Shown piece by piece: positions 37,848 to 48,611 of a DNA stretch of 64,000 bases. Position 1 is the first letter of the stretch, and each line of letters starts with the position of its first letter. The notes below the pieces were generated by a model that worked only from the letters and a program-made list of their open reading frames with translations, was not told the DNA's origin and did not search any database. A program made the position numbers and the translations under genes. Source of the stretch: Notospermus geniculatus (taxonomy: Eukaryota; Nemertea; Pilidiophora; Heteronemertea; Lineidae); NCBI GenBank assembly GCA_002633025.1, contig NMRB01000391.1:261440-325439 (forward strand), read 5' to 3'.

Positions 37848-40800
37848 CTGTTTCGCTTTGAGTTTTAACATCTCCTTGTGTAGTTTGTTCAAAATGGCAG
37901 TGTTGACTTGTTTCGACTTCGTCTGTGCTTGAAGCTGTGTCACACTTTCTTCTTCACCTTGTTGCTGCAGCAGAAGACAGATCAAATCGATGAGAGCTTG
38001 ACAATGACCTCAAAAGAAGCCTTAATATGCAGAGACCAAAATGACAGTTGACTTCAACCTCAGACCATTCTGGTGCAGGTGGGGCTCTCAATTACGCTAA
38101 TCAAAGTTACAAGTTTAATTCCAGGTCAGATCCACTCTTATTGGCTAAACCTACAAATCAATCTACATGTATCACAGGCACCCAGACTAAAGGAAGCACT
38201 TACCCATTTGTGGTGTTTTTGAGTATTCTTGCCATAGAGACGTAGCAGTGATCCCCAATTGTTGATATGGGGGTGAAGAAGCTGAAGTATAGACTGAGCT
38301 GCCAGCTGTTTGCCTTCTCTTTTGTTTTTACACACCACCTGAATAAGGAACGAGACCCAACATTCAAATCACTTTAGTTGTCCATGCAGCAAGTTGAAAA
38401 TGAAATTCAAGGAGAGAAACCCTGACCAATACATATAACTTGAATTCATCTCGGTACACATCAGACCTACCGTAGTGGAATGCTTGCCGACTGACATAGT
38501 GAATTCACTTGTTTGATGCTTGAGAGATTTCATGCTCATGTTACAAGTTGTGTCCATCATACCATAATTCCTGGAGGCAAAAATCAGATAAAGGTGTAAG
38601 AAATCAAGCGTAGACGAGTCTCTATTAGCTTTGTACAAAATATAATTTGGCTTTTTTACCAAGACACTCGACATTAACAGTACTATGACTGAGACCTGTC
38701 AGTTGAGCTAACGAACGTACCGGTAGTTACTTTCAAGATAGAATAAGATAAAACGTGAGGCATGAGGTTACCTTTGAAGGCATTCAAGAAGAATCTGATA
38801 AGGACTAGGTTGACCAGCTTTTGTACATAGTTCTAGCACCCTTGGATCTTCGATCTTTATTTCATCGAAGAACTGAAATAAAGGAAATTACAAAATAAAG
38901 AGCAGATGAGAAGGGATGAATTCAAGAAAGGAATATTCAAGTATACGGTAGAATGAATGTTCTGGAAATGAAGCAATCTTACCGAAAAATCTTCCTTCAT
39001 ATCTTTTGCCATTTCAACATCTATTTTGCTCATTTCAGGTATAAGTGTTGCTAAAGCTGCCTTTGCTGTAAATCATCAAGAAATGGTTATGTTTTGATGA
39101 AACACTGCATTAAGAATTGATCCCTGGGGTAGCATTCAACAGACAAAGTATCAAGTCGAAGTTATTCAGAACAAACTGAAAGGCATTTCAACATGTAATA
39201 TACAAACACTGATCAATTACCAATAATAGACTATCAATTAAGAAAGAGTCATGAACTAACAAAAAAATTGCCACAATCTTTGTTAATGAAGTTAATGCAC
39301 ATGATACAACACCAGTATGCTTTTAGTTTCCTGACCTGCCTCTACTTTTGCTTGCTTTTTGCTACTAGCATATCCAGTACCGTATGGTATGTCATTAATC
39401 AGCACAGTGGCACTGAACGGGTTTTGAGCGTTATCTGAAAGAAAACGCAAGAATCAGACCAAGTACAAATGAAGGAAAGTTTTACGTTCAAGATAGTTCT
39501 CAATTTCTGCCTACCTTGTTCTTGGAATGTGTACTTAGGTTGAACTCTAATGGCGTGTTGCATGTACTCGTGGAGGATACAGACGTATGATTTTCCAGAG
39601 GGATTAAGGACAAACTCTGAAAATAATAATAACAATACTGAGAACTGATAAGAGTGAACTGAAATGTTAGACTTGAAAAATTGAGAATTTCATAGCTCTC
39701 AGCGTATCTTGAGGCAACTACGAGATGCTTACCTTTTGTGCGGTTAGGTTTTTCACCGTTGAAGTTTGAATCTTTCAGGGGTGGGCAGGTGATCAGCTTG
39801 GTAGTGGAAGGCTGGGCGAAAATAAGGTTATATGAATGAACATATTAAATATGTTGGAGAATCTGTGAATCAACAATGATCAGGAACAGAACCCTCTTTA
39901 TTATCATATGTTTGTCGCTCCACCATGCACAAGTATACTCTATACCAATCCAAAAACTGTCACATAGGGAATCAATGACTTGTAGTAAGCCAACTTCAAC
40001 AAAATTTTGACTCACCAGAGTTGGTCTTGAGAGCTTCTTCATTTGAGTCTGGTGTTTCCTACGGTCTTTCCAGGTACTGAAATGTAATACCAATTAGGTT
40101 CCATTCCAAGTTCACAATACACACAATATACATGTAGAACACACCCCTAGTCAACCTCTATTTGTCCCTATCTTCACACACGTGAAGCAGCACACAGAGT
40201 CATGGTATAGAGGACTACCGGTAAACCTTTATACTGTAGTATCATACTAGTATTTTCAGTAGGATGGGGAGGGGGTTAGAGAGATCAGAGAATCGCAAGA
40301 ACATTCCATTTTAAGACAAAACTTAGTGAGAAAGATTCTTACTTGAATCGCTTGACCGTTATAGATCTGAAGTGGAACAGGTTCTTGCAGTACGTGTGCA
40401 CCTCCTCTGGACCTATAATGAAATGCATGAGTTAACAACCCATGTACTCTGTTTCAAGTTACACAGAAAGAGGGGACAACGAGCAAGTCCATAAGATACT
40501 CAAGCCTGGAGAATTACGGGTACTCACATATATTTGATTCTCTGTGTTTCTCCTCAACTGACTGGATTTTCACTTTTGGCACCATTTTACTTATTTGCAC
40601 CTTTGGATCATTGGGATCATTGATTTGGCAGGGTTGATTTGCGTCCGTTTTCCCACTTGCTTCGGGTTCAGCACCATTAGTATCACTAGCAGTTCCATTG
40701 GCCAATGGTTCGGCACTATCGCCTGAAAGCACATTGTGAATGTGGCATATGGTAAAACTAATACAACTGCAGACAGAAATTATTTTAGTTTGCATTACAT

Positions 40801-42213
40801 TTTAACTACCGGTATACACAACATGTATGTAATCGAAAGAAACCATTCATAACGATACAAGTTACTCAATACAAGAAAATGAACACCGCTCTTTCTAAAA
40901 TAAACTCCAACTTACTTGGTTTGGTTTCTTTTTGGCAGGATTCCTCTTCTTCTTGCCTTGCCTTTTCCTTATTAAGTTCTCTCTTGTACTGGAGGCAAGG
41001 AATGGCACTAAGGGGAATGTCATGTTTCTGCAATGAAGAGCAAGTTCTCTTTAGTAAGACAAGAGTCCCGAGATGAAGATGGTGAGCATTCCCAGACAAA
41101 GTAGGCTCAGGATTGGAAAATTCTTGCAGGCAAAGAGTTGTCACTTACACGCACGCTTCCGGGTCCGAGAAAATATGGCTTTGATACAGTGCAGACTCTC
41201 GACTGCTTGTGGAGGTAGACTGGCATGCCGCAATCATGGGTCACCGACACCCATCCCTCTGGTAGCACCTCAAATGGATCATGGCCTTTTTCTGAAAATA
41301 GACATGTTTTCTTCTTCCATGTGACATATTGAAATTAAAACGCGTACAGTATTATCAACCCATCAGTCTCATGTCATTCAAGTCTAAAACGCAAATTACA
41401 CCAACAGTTGCACCAATAAGAGAACTACAACACACACACTACTCACCAAGAAGTACGATTTTCTGTCGCTCCAGTGGGGCTGATGAATCTTCCCGTGACT
41501 GCCCAGGGGCTCGTTCACCCTTAGGTTCAACTTTGGGTTTTTTCTGAGATTGTATCATTCCCTCATCAAGCATGGCGTCGATTTCTTCCAGGTCGAAGTA
41601 CCCCTCGCTCTCGTCGCTAGAACCATCCGGTCCTTTTTCACTCGCATTACCATCTTCGCCTTCATACTCCTCGATATCATCTAATATTTCAAACTCCTTC
41701 ATACGATATTGCTGTACTGGTTCCTCCATTTCATCCACAACATCATTATCAACCCCATCATCGTCATTTTCATCACCACAGTTGACCTCTTCATCATTTT
41801 CTTCTTTCAATTCATGGTCAACCCCGTTCTCCACAATGCCACTAGTTTCCGTAACATCCATAGGACACGCCCTCTTGTTGCTCTCAGTGTCAACAGAATC
41901 ATTATCAGAGCGATTGCGTTTTCGTACAGGGCATTTAGCGGCGACCTCAGGGCCACCAGCACCACATTCAAAGTCCAACGTTTGGCTTACGCAATTGGAC
42001 ATTTGCATTGGTGACGGTGACGCCCCCTTTTCCCCTGTATCTGTATCAGTCATATCATTTAACGGCATTTGTGGCGGGAGAGGTGGAGGTTCCTCTGGAG
42101 GTAGGGGAGGAGCTTCGGGTGGTAGCGGTGGATTAATATCCATAATTGATTCACTCTCTATGAATTCAGCCATGATATTTCACTCCTTCAAAAGGTCTCA
42201 CTTCCTAATTTAA
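37848..42213 (-). CDS. DGCR8: DGCR8/Pasha, Microprocessor RNA-binding subunit
   Basis: Nuclear partner of Drosha that recognises pri-miRNA hairpins. Coding starts with ATG at 42173. Exons (minus): 42213-41447, 41291-41149, 41027-40916, 40722-40528, 40412-40343, 40076-40016, 39811-39733, 39616-39515, 39434-39336, 39065-38983, 38872-38772, 38570-38471, 38338-38204 and 37964-37848, all phase-compatible, giving 708 residues before an unresolved last exon (human about 773). Residues 1-242 are Pro-rich then very acidic. The WW-like/Rhed segment has LPEGW (W256) and [19 protein letters not shown] places Cys301 at the haem-ligand Cys of human DGCR8. dsRBD1 is about 463-545 ([16 protein letters not shown]) and dsRBD2 about 567-655. 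The helical tail [14 protein letters not shown] corresponds to the Drosha-binding end. An AG acceptor at 42214 shows at least one non-coding 5' exon upstream. Confidence 0.95.
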
Positions 42214-42515
42214 CTGCAAAGTAGGAGACAGACAATATTCTAACACAAGAGAACAAACCGAACAAGATCAGTTCAAACTGAACAAGACCTACATGTACAG
42301 GGGTTGTGCATTAGTCACAATAGTTCTTGTTACATCCAACATTTCAATGGAATCTACTGCATTCAGGCTCTCCAGCCAACTTCTGGAACTTTTTAGGGCA
42401 AAATTTAGGGCATTTTCATATTATTTTTAGGAATATTTAGGGAGGATTTAAGGTAATTTTAGGGTGTTTTAGGGCCTTCAACGTGTGTTGAAAAGGTGTG
42501 ACCTAGACAGCAGCA

Positions 42516-42755
42516 AGCATCAGTGGGCCTCCGTGGCATATGAGGGGCAGATCGAGGGGCAGCGGTAGCGACCGGTCGGCCTCTGGTGGCAAACCAGGGG
42601 CACGGGGGCAGCAGCAGCCCCCAATTTTCTGCTGATGGGGCACCGGTGGCAAAAACTGGTGGCCTTCTGATGGCAAATATAGGTGGGCCTCTGGTGGCAA
42701 ACATCAGTGGTCCTCTGGCGGTGAATGCTGGTGGGCCTCTGGTGGCGAATGAGGG
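42516..42755. repeat. Degenerate minisatellite, unit about 24 bp
   Basis: Repeated GGTGGGCCTCTGGTGGCAAA-type units run in tandem. Four clear copies occupy about 42655-42755 and more diverged ones lie to the left. All three frames stay open for part of the array, so open frames here are a by-product of the repeat. Confidence 0.7.
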
Positions 42756-42874
42756 CAACACCAATTAGATACATGTCTTAATTAGCCAAAAATATTAAAA
42801 CTATTAAATGAGTAACCCCTCCTCCGTCCATGTCCTTCAGGGGAATAGCTAGCTTTTATGGCCTGGGGGGGGGG

Positions 42875-42877
42875 NNN
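42875..42877. other. Assembly ambiguity (NNN) after a G run
   Basis: Three N bases directly follow a run of ten G. Likely a sequencing or assembly break at the homopolymer. A single N is also present at 48287. Confidence 0.9.
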
Positions 42878-45368
42878 TAGGCCTATTGTGTTATAAGGCC
42901 GTTAACCCTTCCGTCGGTTGTGACTTGCGCCTACTTTTGCAAGGTGGGGTCAGAAATTATGGAGCATTGTTTCTTTAGGCCTAGTAGTATATATCAGTAC
43001 ATTTTCTAAGAGGTATCCGTCATGTGTGTTGTCAAATGTTGTCTGATAGGCTACAATAACCTCAAATGATAGCAAACTACCAATCGATAGCCTTGTTCCA
43101 TCACTATGTACATCTAAAATGCCAATGGCTACAGACATGTATTTCTATCGCAACATTAAAATGGTAGAAAGATACACAAATCACACAATACATGAACAAT
43201 AAAACCTCCTAAAGGAATAGCACAACCAGAGATGCCTCTTCAAAAGAATATTGTTCACTGATTACAGTACTGTTCCCTATCAGATGTCTGCAATGGAAAG
43301 GTTTTATTGAACACTCATGAAAATTTCTCCTACAAAATGATCAATAACATGGAGGCTCCTATGCACTGCCCGAAGTACTAGTTGAGTAAAGAATTTATAG
43401 TCAAACTTTACCTCAGCTTGTACAAGACACAATGCATATTGGTCACAAAATGCGGGATTTTGAACAGCCTGATCAAAATGAAATACAACACTCCGTCAAC
43501 AGAATATAAAACCCAATCCTTTTCCTTGACAACTAAGAATAATTGACAATTACTTGGCGGTTTTGTTTCTCTCCACAAGAAGATTTTCCACATGGTCTTG
43601 CAATGTTTCCTATTTCATAATGGTGTGTAGTTGGTGGCATAAAAATATCCTGGAAAAAATGAAGAAAGAACAATCAAATTGTGCACTCAACCAAACACAC
43701 TTGTAATGTGAATCATTGTGTGAACTTGTAACACAAGTCATGCCAGTACATTCTGCCTTCATCCACTCATCATACTGATTGCCAATGTACCTGCTGTGGA
43801 TTACCAAACAAAGGTCAATCAATACCTATGATGTTCAAAAAATCAATACTGTAACAACAGGAACAAAGGGGTTATGGAGAGTATGTTTGGTTAATAATTC
43901 ACTGACAACTGTATATGGCTGTAGGAATGTGAGGAAAGATTGGCCTGCAACAACATTATGATGGAATCACAGGTGCCTGGGCCTATACCTATGATGGAGT
44001 CAAATTTCATTAAGTGAATAAAAATAGATTTATGAAATGTCCCCACGCCAAGACAAAAAGGTCAGAATATTGCCACATGATGGAAGACAAATCGACTGTT
44101 TAATGTAATATGTCAATTTTGACAGAGGCATTGCTGAGAAATTGGTTGACAGCCCGCCACACTAAATGTCCTGGAATGGAGAAAAGGCCTAAGGCATGTA
44201 GGCCTATGTAATTCATGAATTAGCCGTAGCTAACTAACTGATATTCACAAGGTCATAACTTTGATGGTGAACCGAGCCATGGTGTCCTGATGACTGCATG
44301 AACTCCAGCATGCTAGGCCTAGCCTCGTGCACTGCAGATATGACGTCGCATCTAGGCCTACTGTTCAGATGCAATAGACCCCTTGCGCTTATCAGCCCAG
44401 GGTGTCAACATTAGCCTCGCCCTAGGGGGCCTAATGCATTTGTACAGTTGGCTCCTGTGCTTACCGTCGGCACAATGCACTAGGCCCAAGGTTTGTTTAC
44501 ACCTTCTGGCTGGTAATGGCCGACTTGCGCAAGTGGTCTATTCAAAATCAATCATCAATAATGACATATGGCGTCACTGGCTGGTGTATGTAAAGAATGT
44601 CCCCTGTAAAATGTTCTGCTTCCTTTGTTCCACGACGGGTGTAAAGCGCTTGGCAGTAGAACCAAATCACCAGATAAAATTTGCAGTTAAGCCGTAAGCT
44701 CTTTTGTTCCCATGCATGCATGTTCCAAGTGCCAGGACATTTTGTCTTGGGGACATTCCTTCCTATCACCACACTCCACAGCAGCACAGCCTCCGGCATA
44801 GCAGTCTCGCTCGGTCGGCAAAACAAATAGGGCCTTATCGTACAAAACCACGTGGCCAAATGTAAGTTACAGCTATATGAGATACGATACAACAGATTAC
44901 AAAATAAAAGCGTACACAGAAAACCGGAATTCAACAGAAATCGATAGAAAATTCAGGGAATTCACAGAAAATGGCGAAAATTGAAACCGGAACATGTATA
45001 ATAATCAAAGTGCATTGTGGGAAGAAATCAGAAAACTGGTCAACACGTCCCACTTCCATATCGTCGAAACTGGTCCCCCTCGAGACACTTCGCTAATTAA
45101 AAATACGTGTAGCGAAGCATTACGAGAGCAAAGAATCACACTGCATATCGGCCTAATAGATTGGTTCCAGACTTTGCGGCTGCAATTCCCCCGGCGCTCA
45201 TTCCGCAATGGAATGAGCGCGGCCCGGTCTAGGCTAGTCGTCCGGGTAAATGTTATGCAATCCGCTAGGTACAAAAGGGTTAAAGGGATTTTTAGGGGTT
45301 AGGGGTTAGGATTAGCCTAGATCATCCTCGAAAGGTTTTGGTCGGGGTTAGCCATATAGGCCTATGGC

Positions 45369-45474
45369 CCGTATTCTAGAATCTTCCTCAACTCTAAGGT
45401 CTACCGATTGTTTGCAGGGCAGAATACCGTAGATTAAAGTGGACCTTTGAGTTAAGGAGGCTTCTAGAATACGG
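45369..45474. repeat. MITE, 106 bp, ends CCGTATTCTAGAA
   Basis: Inverted termini CCGTATTCTAGAATCTTCCT and complement, with an inner region CTCTAAGGTCTACC / GGACCTTTGAG. The centre ATTGTTTGCAGGG is the reverse complement of the centre of the element at 17622-17940. Second copy of that family. Confidence 0.75.
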
Positions 45475-45511
45475 ACCTATAGGCCTATGTTTTCCGAAGT
45501 CCTTTGTACCT

Positions 45512-45639
45512 CTAGGGCCCATCAAAGCTGTTTTAACGCTAAAATGCATTTTAGTCCAGAACTTGCATGCTTATAGGCATGCAATTGCTGGACTAAAATG
45601 CATTTTAGCGTTAAAACAGCTTTGAAAATATGGGCCTAG
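45512..45639. repeat. Foldback element, about 128 bp
   Basis: Arms with the cores CAAAGCTGTTTTAACGCTAA and AATGCATTTTAGTCCAG pair almost perfectly with the right side, closing on a GCATGC..GCATGC centre. Outer ends GGGCCCAT/ATGGGCC-like. No coding content. Confidence 0.75.
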
Positions 45640-45950
45640 GTGATTGCACTAGGTACCAGTCGTCCGACCGGTCTTTAGCTGAAAAACAGAAAAACACCTG
45701 TTCATGCTTAGGAACGTCGTTTACTCCTTTCTGCGTTGAAAACAATCATCGGGCCGGTGAGATTTTGAAATTGCCACCAGAAAAATATCTGTAATATATG
45801 GGGAACATTTAAAAACACACGTTCCAACTTATTCTGGTCAAACCTCGATCTTTGCATTCGCCTGGACCAAAGCCACTATAGGACTATTAAAGAAACCAAG
45901 GTCATGTCAATCGATGCCACACCTCGCCACCTAGCCTACCCTGTCTCAGT

Positions 45951-46066
45951 GACCACAGGAACCTGAAGGAGTTGGGAGTTATAATAATAGTATAAAAGGA
46001 ATTGGGAGTTATAGTAATCGGTATATTTTATAACTCCCAAATCCTTTTATACAGGTTCCTGTGGTC
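45951..46066. repeat. Foldback with GACCACAGGAACCTG ends
   Basis: GACCACAGGAACCTG (45951-45965) is the exact complement of CAGGTTCCTGTGGTC (46052-46066). Inside, TATAAAAGGAATTGGGAGTT pairs with AACTCCCAAATCCTTTTATA, and the left arm carries a second GGAGTTGGGAGTTATA copy. Confidence 0.7.
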
Positions 46067-46363
46067 TGACAATACGTGCTGCAGTGGCACGTCTGGCGCC
46101 GTCTGATGGCTGCCTGCCACGTGCGTTTTTTCACTAAGCGTCACGTCAATCAAATCCATACCGTAACCTGTCTCATCTCCTGTCGCTTATCCTCGGACAA
46201 ACTTCAAAAGTCAGTCAGCCGCGTCCTTGGATGGCGCCATCTGGGCTGGCTTGCCATAAGCCGTCTCCGAGACCCTCATCTGCACTTTGTCACCCGGCGA
46301 TCGATAGGCCTTGTAAATTAAATGAAAATATTTGGTGCCTGCCTACCCGCCCCAGCCCTGTAA

Positions 46364-46518
46364 GGCTGCTTTTCCACGAGACGTTTGCGGGCGCGGAATA
46401 GGAAGCGGGCGCGGGTGGAAAAAAATCGATCCAACGTAATTCCCTTTAGCTGTTTCACCCGCACGCCGCTCCCGCCACCGAAACCGCGTCCGCAAACGCC
46501 TCGTGGAAAAGCAGCCTT
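46364..46518. repeat. Foldback MITE, copy 1 of a tandem pair
   Basis: Ends TAAGGCTGCTTTTCCACGAG and complement. The arms contain GCGGGCGCGGAATAGGA on the left and a GC-rich CCGCTCCCGCCACCGAAACC on the right. Interior core AATCGATCCAACGTAATTCC. Nearly the same sequence recurs at 46581-46735. Confidence 0.7.
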
Positions 46519-46580
46519 AGCAAAAGCATCGTGCAACATTCGTCATCATCTAAGCGGCGTCATTCCGCGCACATCCTTTT

Positions 46581-46735
46581 AAGCTGCTTTTCCACGAGGC
46601 GTCGCGGGCGCGGAATAGGAGGCGGGCGCGGTTGGAAAAATTCGATCCAACGTATTTCCCATTAGCTGTTTCACCCGCACCCGCTCCCGCCACCGAAACC
46701 GCGTGGCCGCAAACGCCTCGTGGAAAAGCAGTTTA
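46581..46735. repeat. Foldback MITE, copy 2 of a tandem pair
   Basis: Same order of words as copy 1: GCTGCTTTTCCACGAGGCG, GCGCGGAATAGGAGGCGGGC, TTCGATCCAACGTATTTCCC, CCGCTCCCGCCACCGAAACC, CGCCTCGTGGAAAAGCAG. The two copies sit about 60 bp apart in the same orientation. Confidence 0.7.
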
Positions 46736-47041
46736 TAGTAAGACGACTGAGCCCATATTGGTACCTGTAGGGAAAGTGAAAAAAACATTTAGATCTAGGT
46801 CCAAACAAAGTTTACCGGTATCGCATGATGTTGTTACTGATAAACCGCTGATAAACTACGGTACCTAAAGAAAGCTTTGCCCAATTGACGTCATTAAATA
46901 AAAAAGGGCCTCGCCCAAGGCGGTTGGATTAGAAGACTCCCAAACAGTATCATCTAATGTTGATATGAGGAGTACGGTATTGTGAAAAACAGCATGTAAC
47001 AAGAAAATACAACCATTTTTACATGCTTACAACTATGATAA

Positions 47042-47301
47042 CAGGCGTGGATCCAGAGGGGGGTTTGGGGGTCGTGCCGCTCGCCACCACCATATTGTTT
47101 TTTTTTCAACAATTTGCGGCAATAAGCAAAAAACGCAAGCTTCTGTTTTGATATACTGAAATGCCAGGAAATCGCGCGGTCTACGGTCTTCTAGATTTCA
47201 AAATTTTCCCGTCAGTGCGGGTATCTTCGGCACCCGCATGCAACGACCGCCCTCAACCGCCCTGACCCCCCTCTGCAAAAAATCCTGGATCCGCGCCTGA
47301 T
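47042..47301. repeat. MITE with CAGGCGYGGATCCAG inverted ends
   Basis: ACAGGCGTGGATCCAGAGGG on the left pairs with CCTGGATCCGCGCCTGA on the right, with CCCCCCTCTGCAAAAAAT next to the right end. About 260 bp, non-coding. Target duplication not clear. Confidence 0.6.
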
Positions 47302-47439
47302 ATATGGCATTTTCTCTGTTTTCATTTTTTTTTCAGAAAAAATACCGATCGCAAGGTGGGCCACCCCAGGGCCTTCCGCGGGACATTGTCCAACACAAGA
47401 CAAGAGACGAGAGAGGCTGGTCGCGAGACTAAAGACAGA

Positions 47440-48286
47440 ATGAAAGAATGAAAGAATGAAATTTATTCAGACCTTATAGAAAAGGTACATGAACAACTTT
47501 TGGAAACATTTGTTATACAAACTGTGGAAACACCACAGAACTTGGACATGGCCACAGCCCCGAGGCCAAGAACAAATTAACAGACACGGCGATGCGACCT
47601 TTGCTGCCACCTGAGCGAAGCAATAGGAACTAAAGTCATATTTCGGCTAGACTGGTTCTATTATTTGCCGCTACACTCCCGTGGCGCTCATTCCACAATG
47701 ATCATCATCGGGTGAGAGGTCGAAGGAAGCCTGTAGATCTTTTGCGGCAAACAAAGGACATGAACTCTGCGCAGAGGCGCGGGTACGGGGTAAAAAACAG
47801 CATGCAAAGTCCATCACTCACTCTCTCTGTAGGCATATATCACATAGTCAGTGTCACTATCCATAACCATGATAGCCGAGCAGACAAGTTACTGTTACTC
47901 ATAAGTAAATTTGCGCCTATCCCACGCTTTGTCCAACCTGGTCTTAAAGCAATCCACAGTTCTTGCAGTCACAACCTCTGATGCCAGCGAGTTCCAAGGG
48001 TCCACAACACGGAACCCAAAAGAGTGCCTACGCACCTCCGTCCTGGCTCTTCGTTTCTTAAGCTTCATGCAGTGTCCTCTGGTACTAGATGATCGCCCTT
48101 CCGCCAAGGGTAAAACATCAGAACTGATCTTGGTATGGCTTTTGAGGCACTTCCACACTTGTATCATATCGCCCCGAGTTCTGCGGTAGTAGAGAGACTG
48201 TAAATCCAAACGTTTCAGCCTGTGATCGTATGGCTCCAATCTGAGTTCAGGTATTAGCTTGGTCGCTCTTCTCTGAACAGATTCAA
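47440..48286 (-). mobile_element. 3' fragment of a CR1/jockey-like non-LTR retrotransposon
   Basis: On the minus strand, 48286 down to 47895 encodes the end of a reverse-transcriptase polyprotein: ESVQRRATKLIPELR, then YDHRLKRLDLQSLYYRR, RGDMIQVWKCL and FGFRVVDPWNSL, then a TAA stop. This is a typical LINE C-terminus. The 3' end carries a short tandem tail (complement of AAAGAATG repeats, about 47437-47462), as CR1-type elements often do. It is 5'-truncated beside the single N at 48287, so an assembly join cannot be excluded. Confidence 0.75.
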
Positions 48287-48611
48287 NGTTGACTTTTGTA
48301 GGTATATCCTCCTACAGTATGCAGCAACAGGTTGCTACACATGCTGTTTCCTGCTTCATGCTGCGGCAGCCGCGCGGACGCGCCTTCAGGACCAAGAACA
48401 CCAATTGGGACGACTTGTGAGTGGGACGTGTTGACTAAAATCGATCGCCGGAAACCCGTACGGAATTCTGGGTGAAAATTGAACTGGGCATGCGCACTTC
48501 GGCAGAAAATTGAGAAAATCTGATCAAGTGTATTATGTAGTGTCGTCGCGTCACAAAACATTGTGATATTTTCCCCAAATTTTGACTCTGAAATGCGCCT
48601 TAGGTGACAGA

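Larger units (their letters stand above)
42214..48611. other. Repeat-rich spacer between divergent DGCR8 and UBE2Q genes
   Basis: Contains the upstream non-coding exon(s) and promoter of DGCR8, not pinpointed, and the UBE2Q promoter near 48.4-48.6 kb. Contents recognised: minisatellite 42516-42755, N run 42875-42877, foldbacks 45369-45474, 45512-45639, 45951-46066, 46364-46518 and 46581-46735, a MITE 47042-47301, and a LINE fragment 47440-48286. Open frames here have no splice support. Confidence 0.55.

Noticed and set aside
41572-42213. Long plus-strand open frame rich in Ser/Gly opposite DGCR8 exon 1
   Set aside because: It mirrors the Pro-rich and acidic codons of DGCR8 on the other strand and has no resemblance or splice support of its own.
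42100-42213. Hairpin near the DGCR8 start for Microprocessor self-cleavage, as known in mammals
   Set aside because: I found no long stem around the start codon or in the visible 5' UTR; the upstream exon is not located.
42459-42774. Overlapping open frames in three phases on the minus strand
   Set aside because: They come from the 24-bp minisatellite; the repeated peptide shifts with frame and has no gene context.
45286-45320. TTAGGG-like run as an interstitial telomere
   Set aside because: Only two or three imperfect GGGGTTAGG units; too short to support a telomeric origin.
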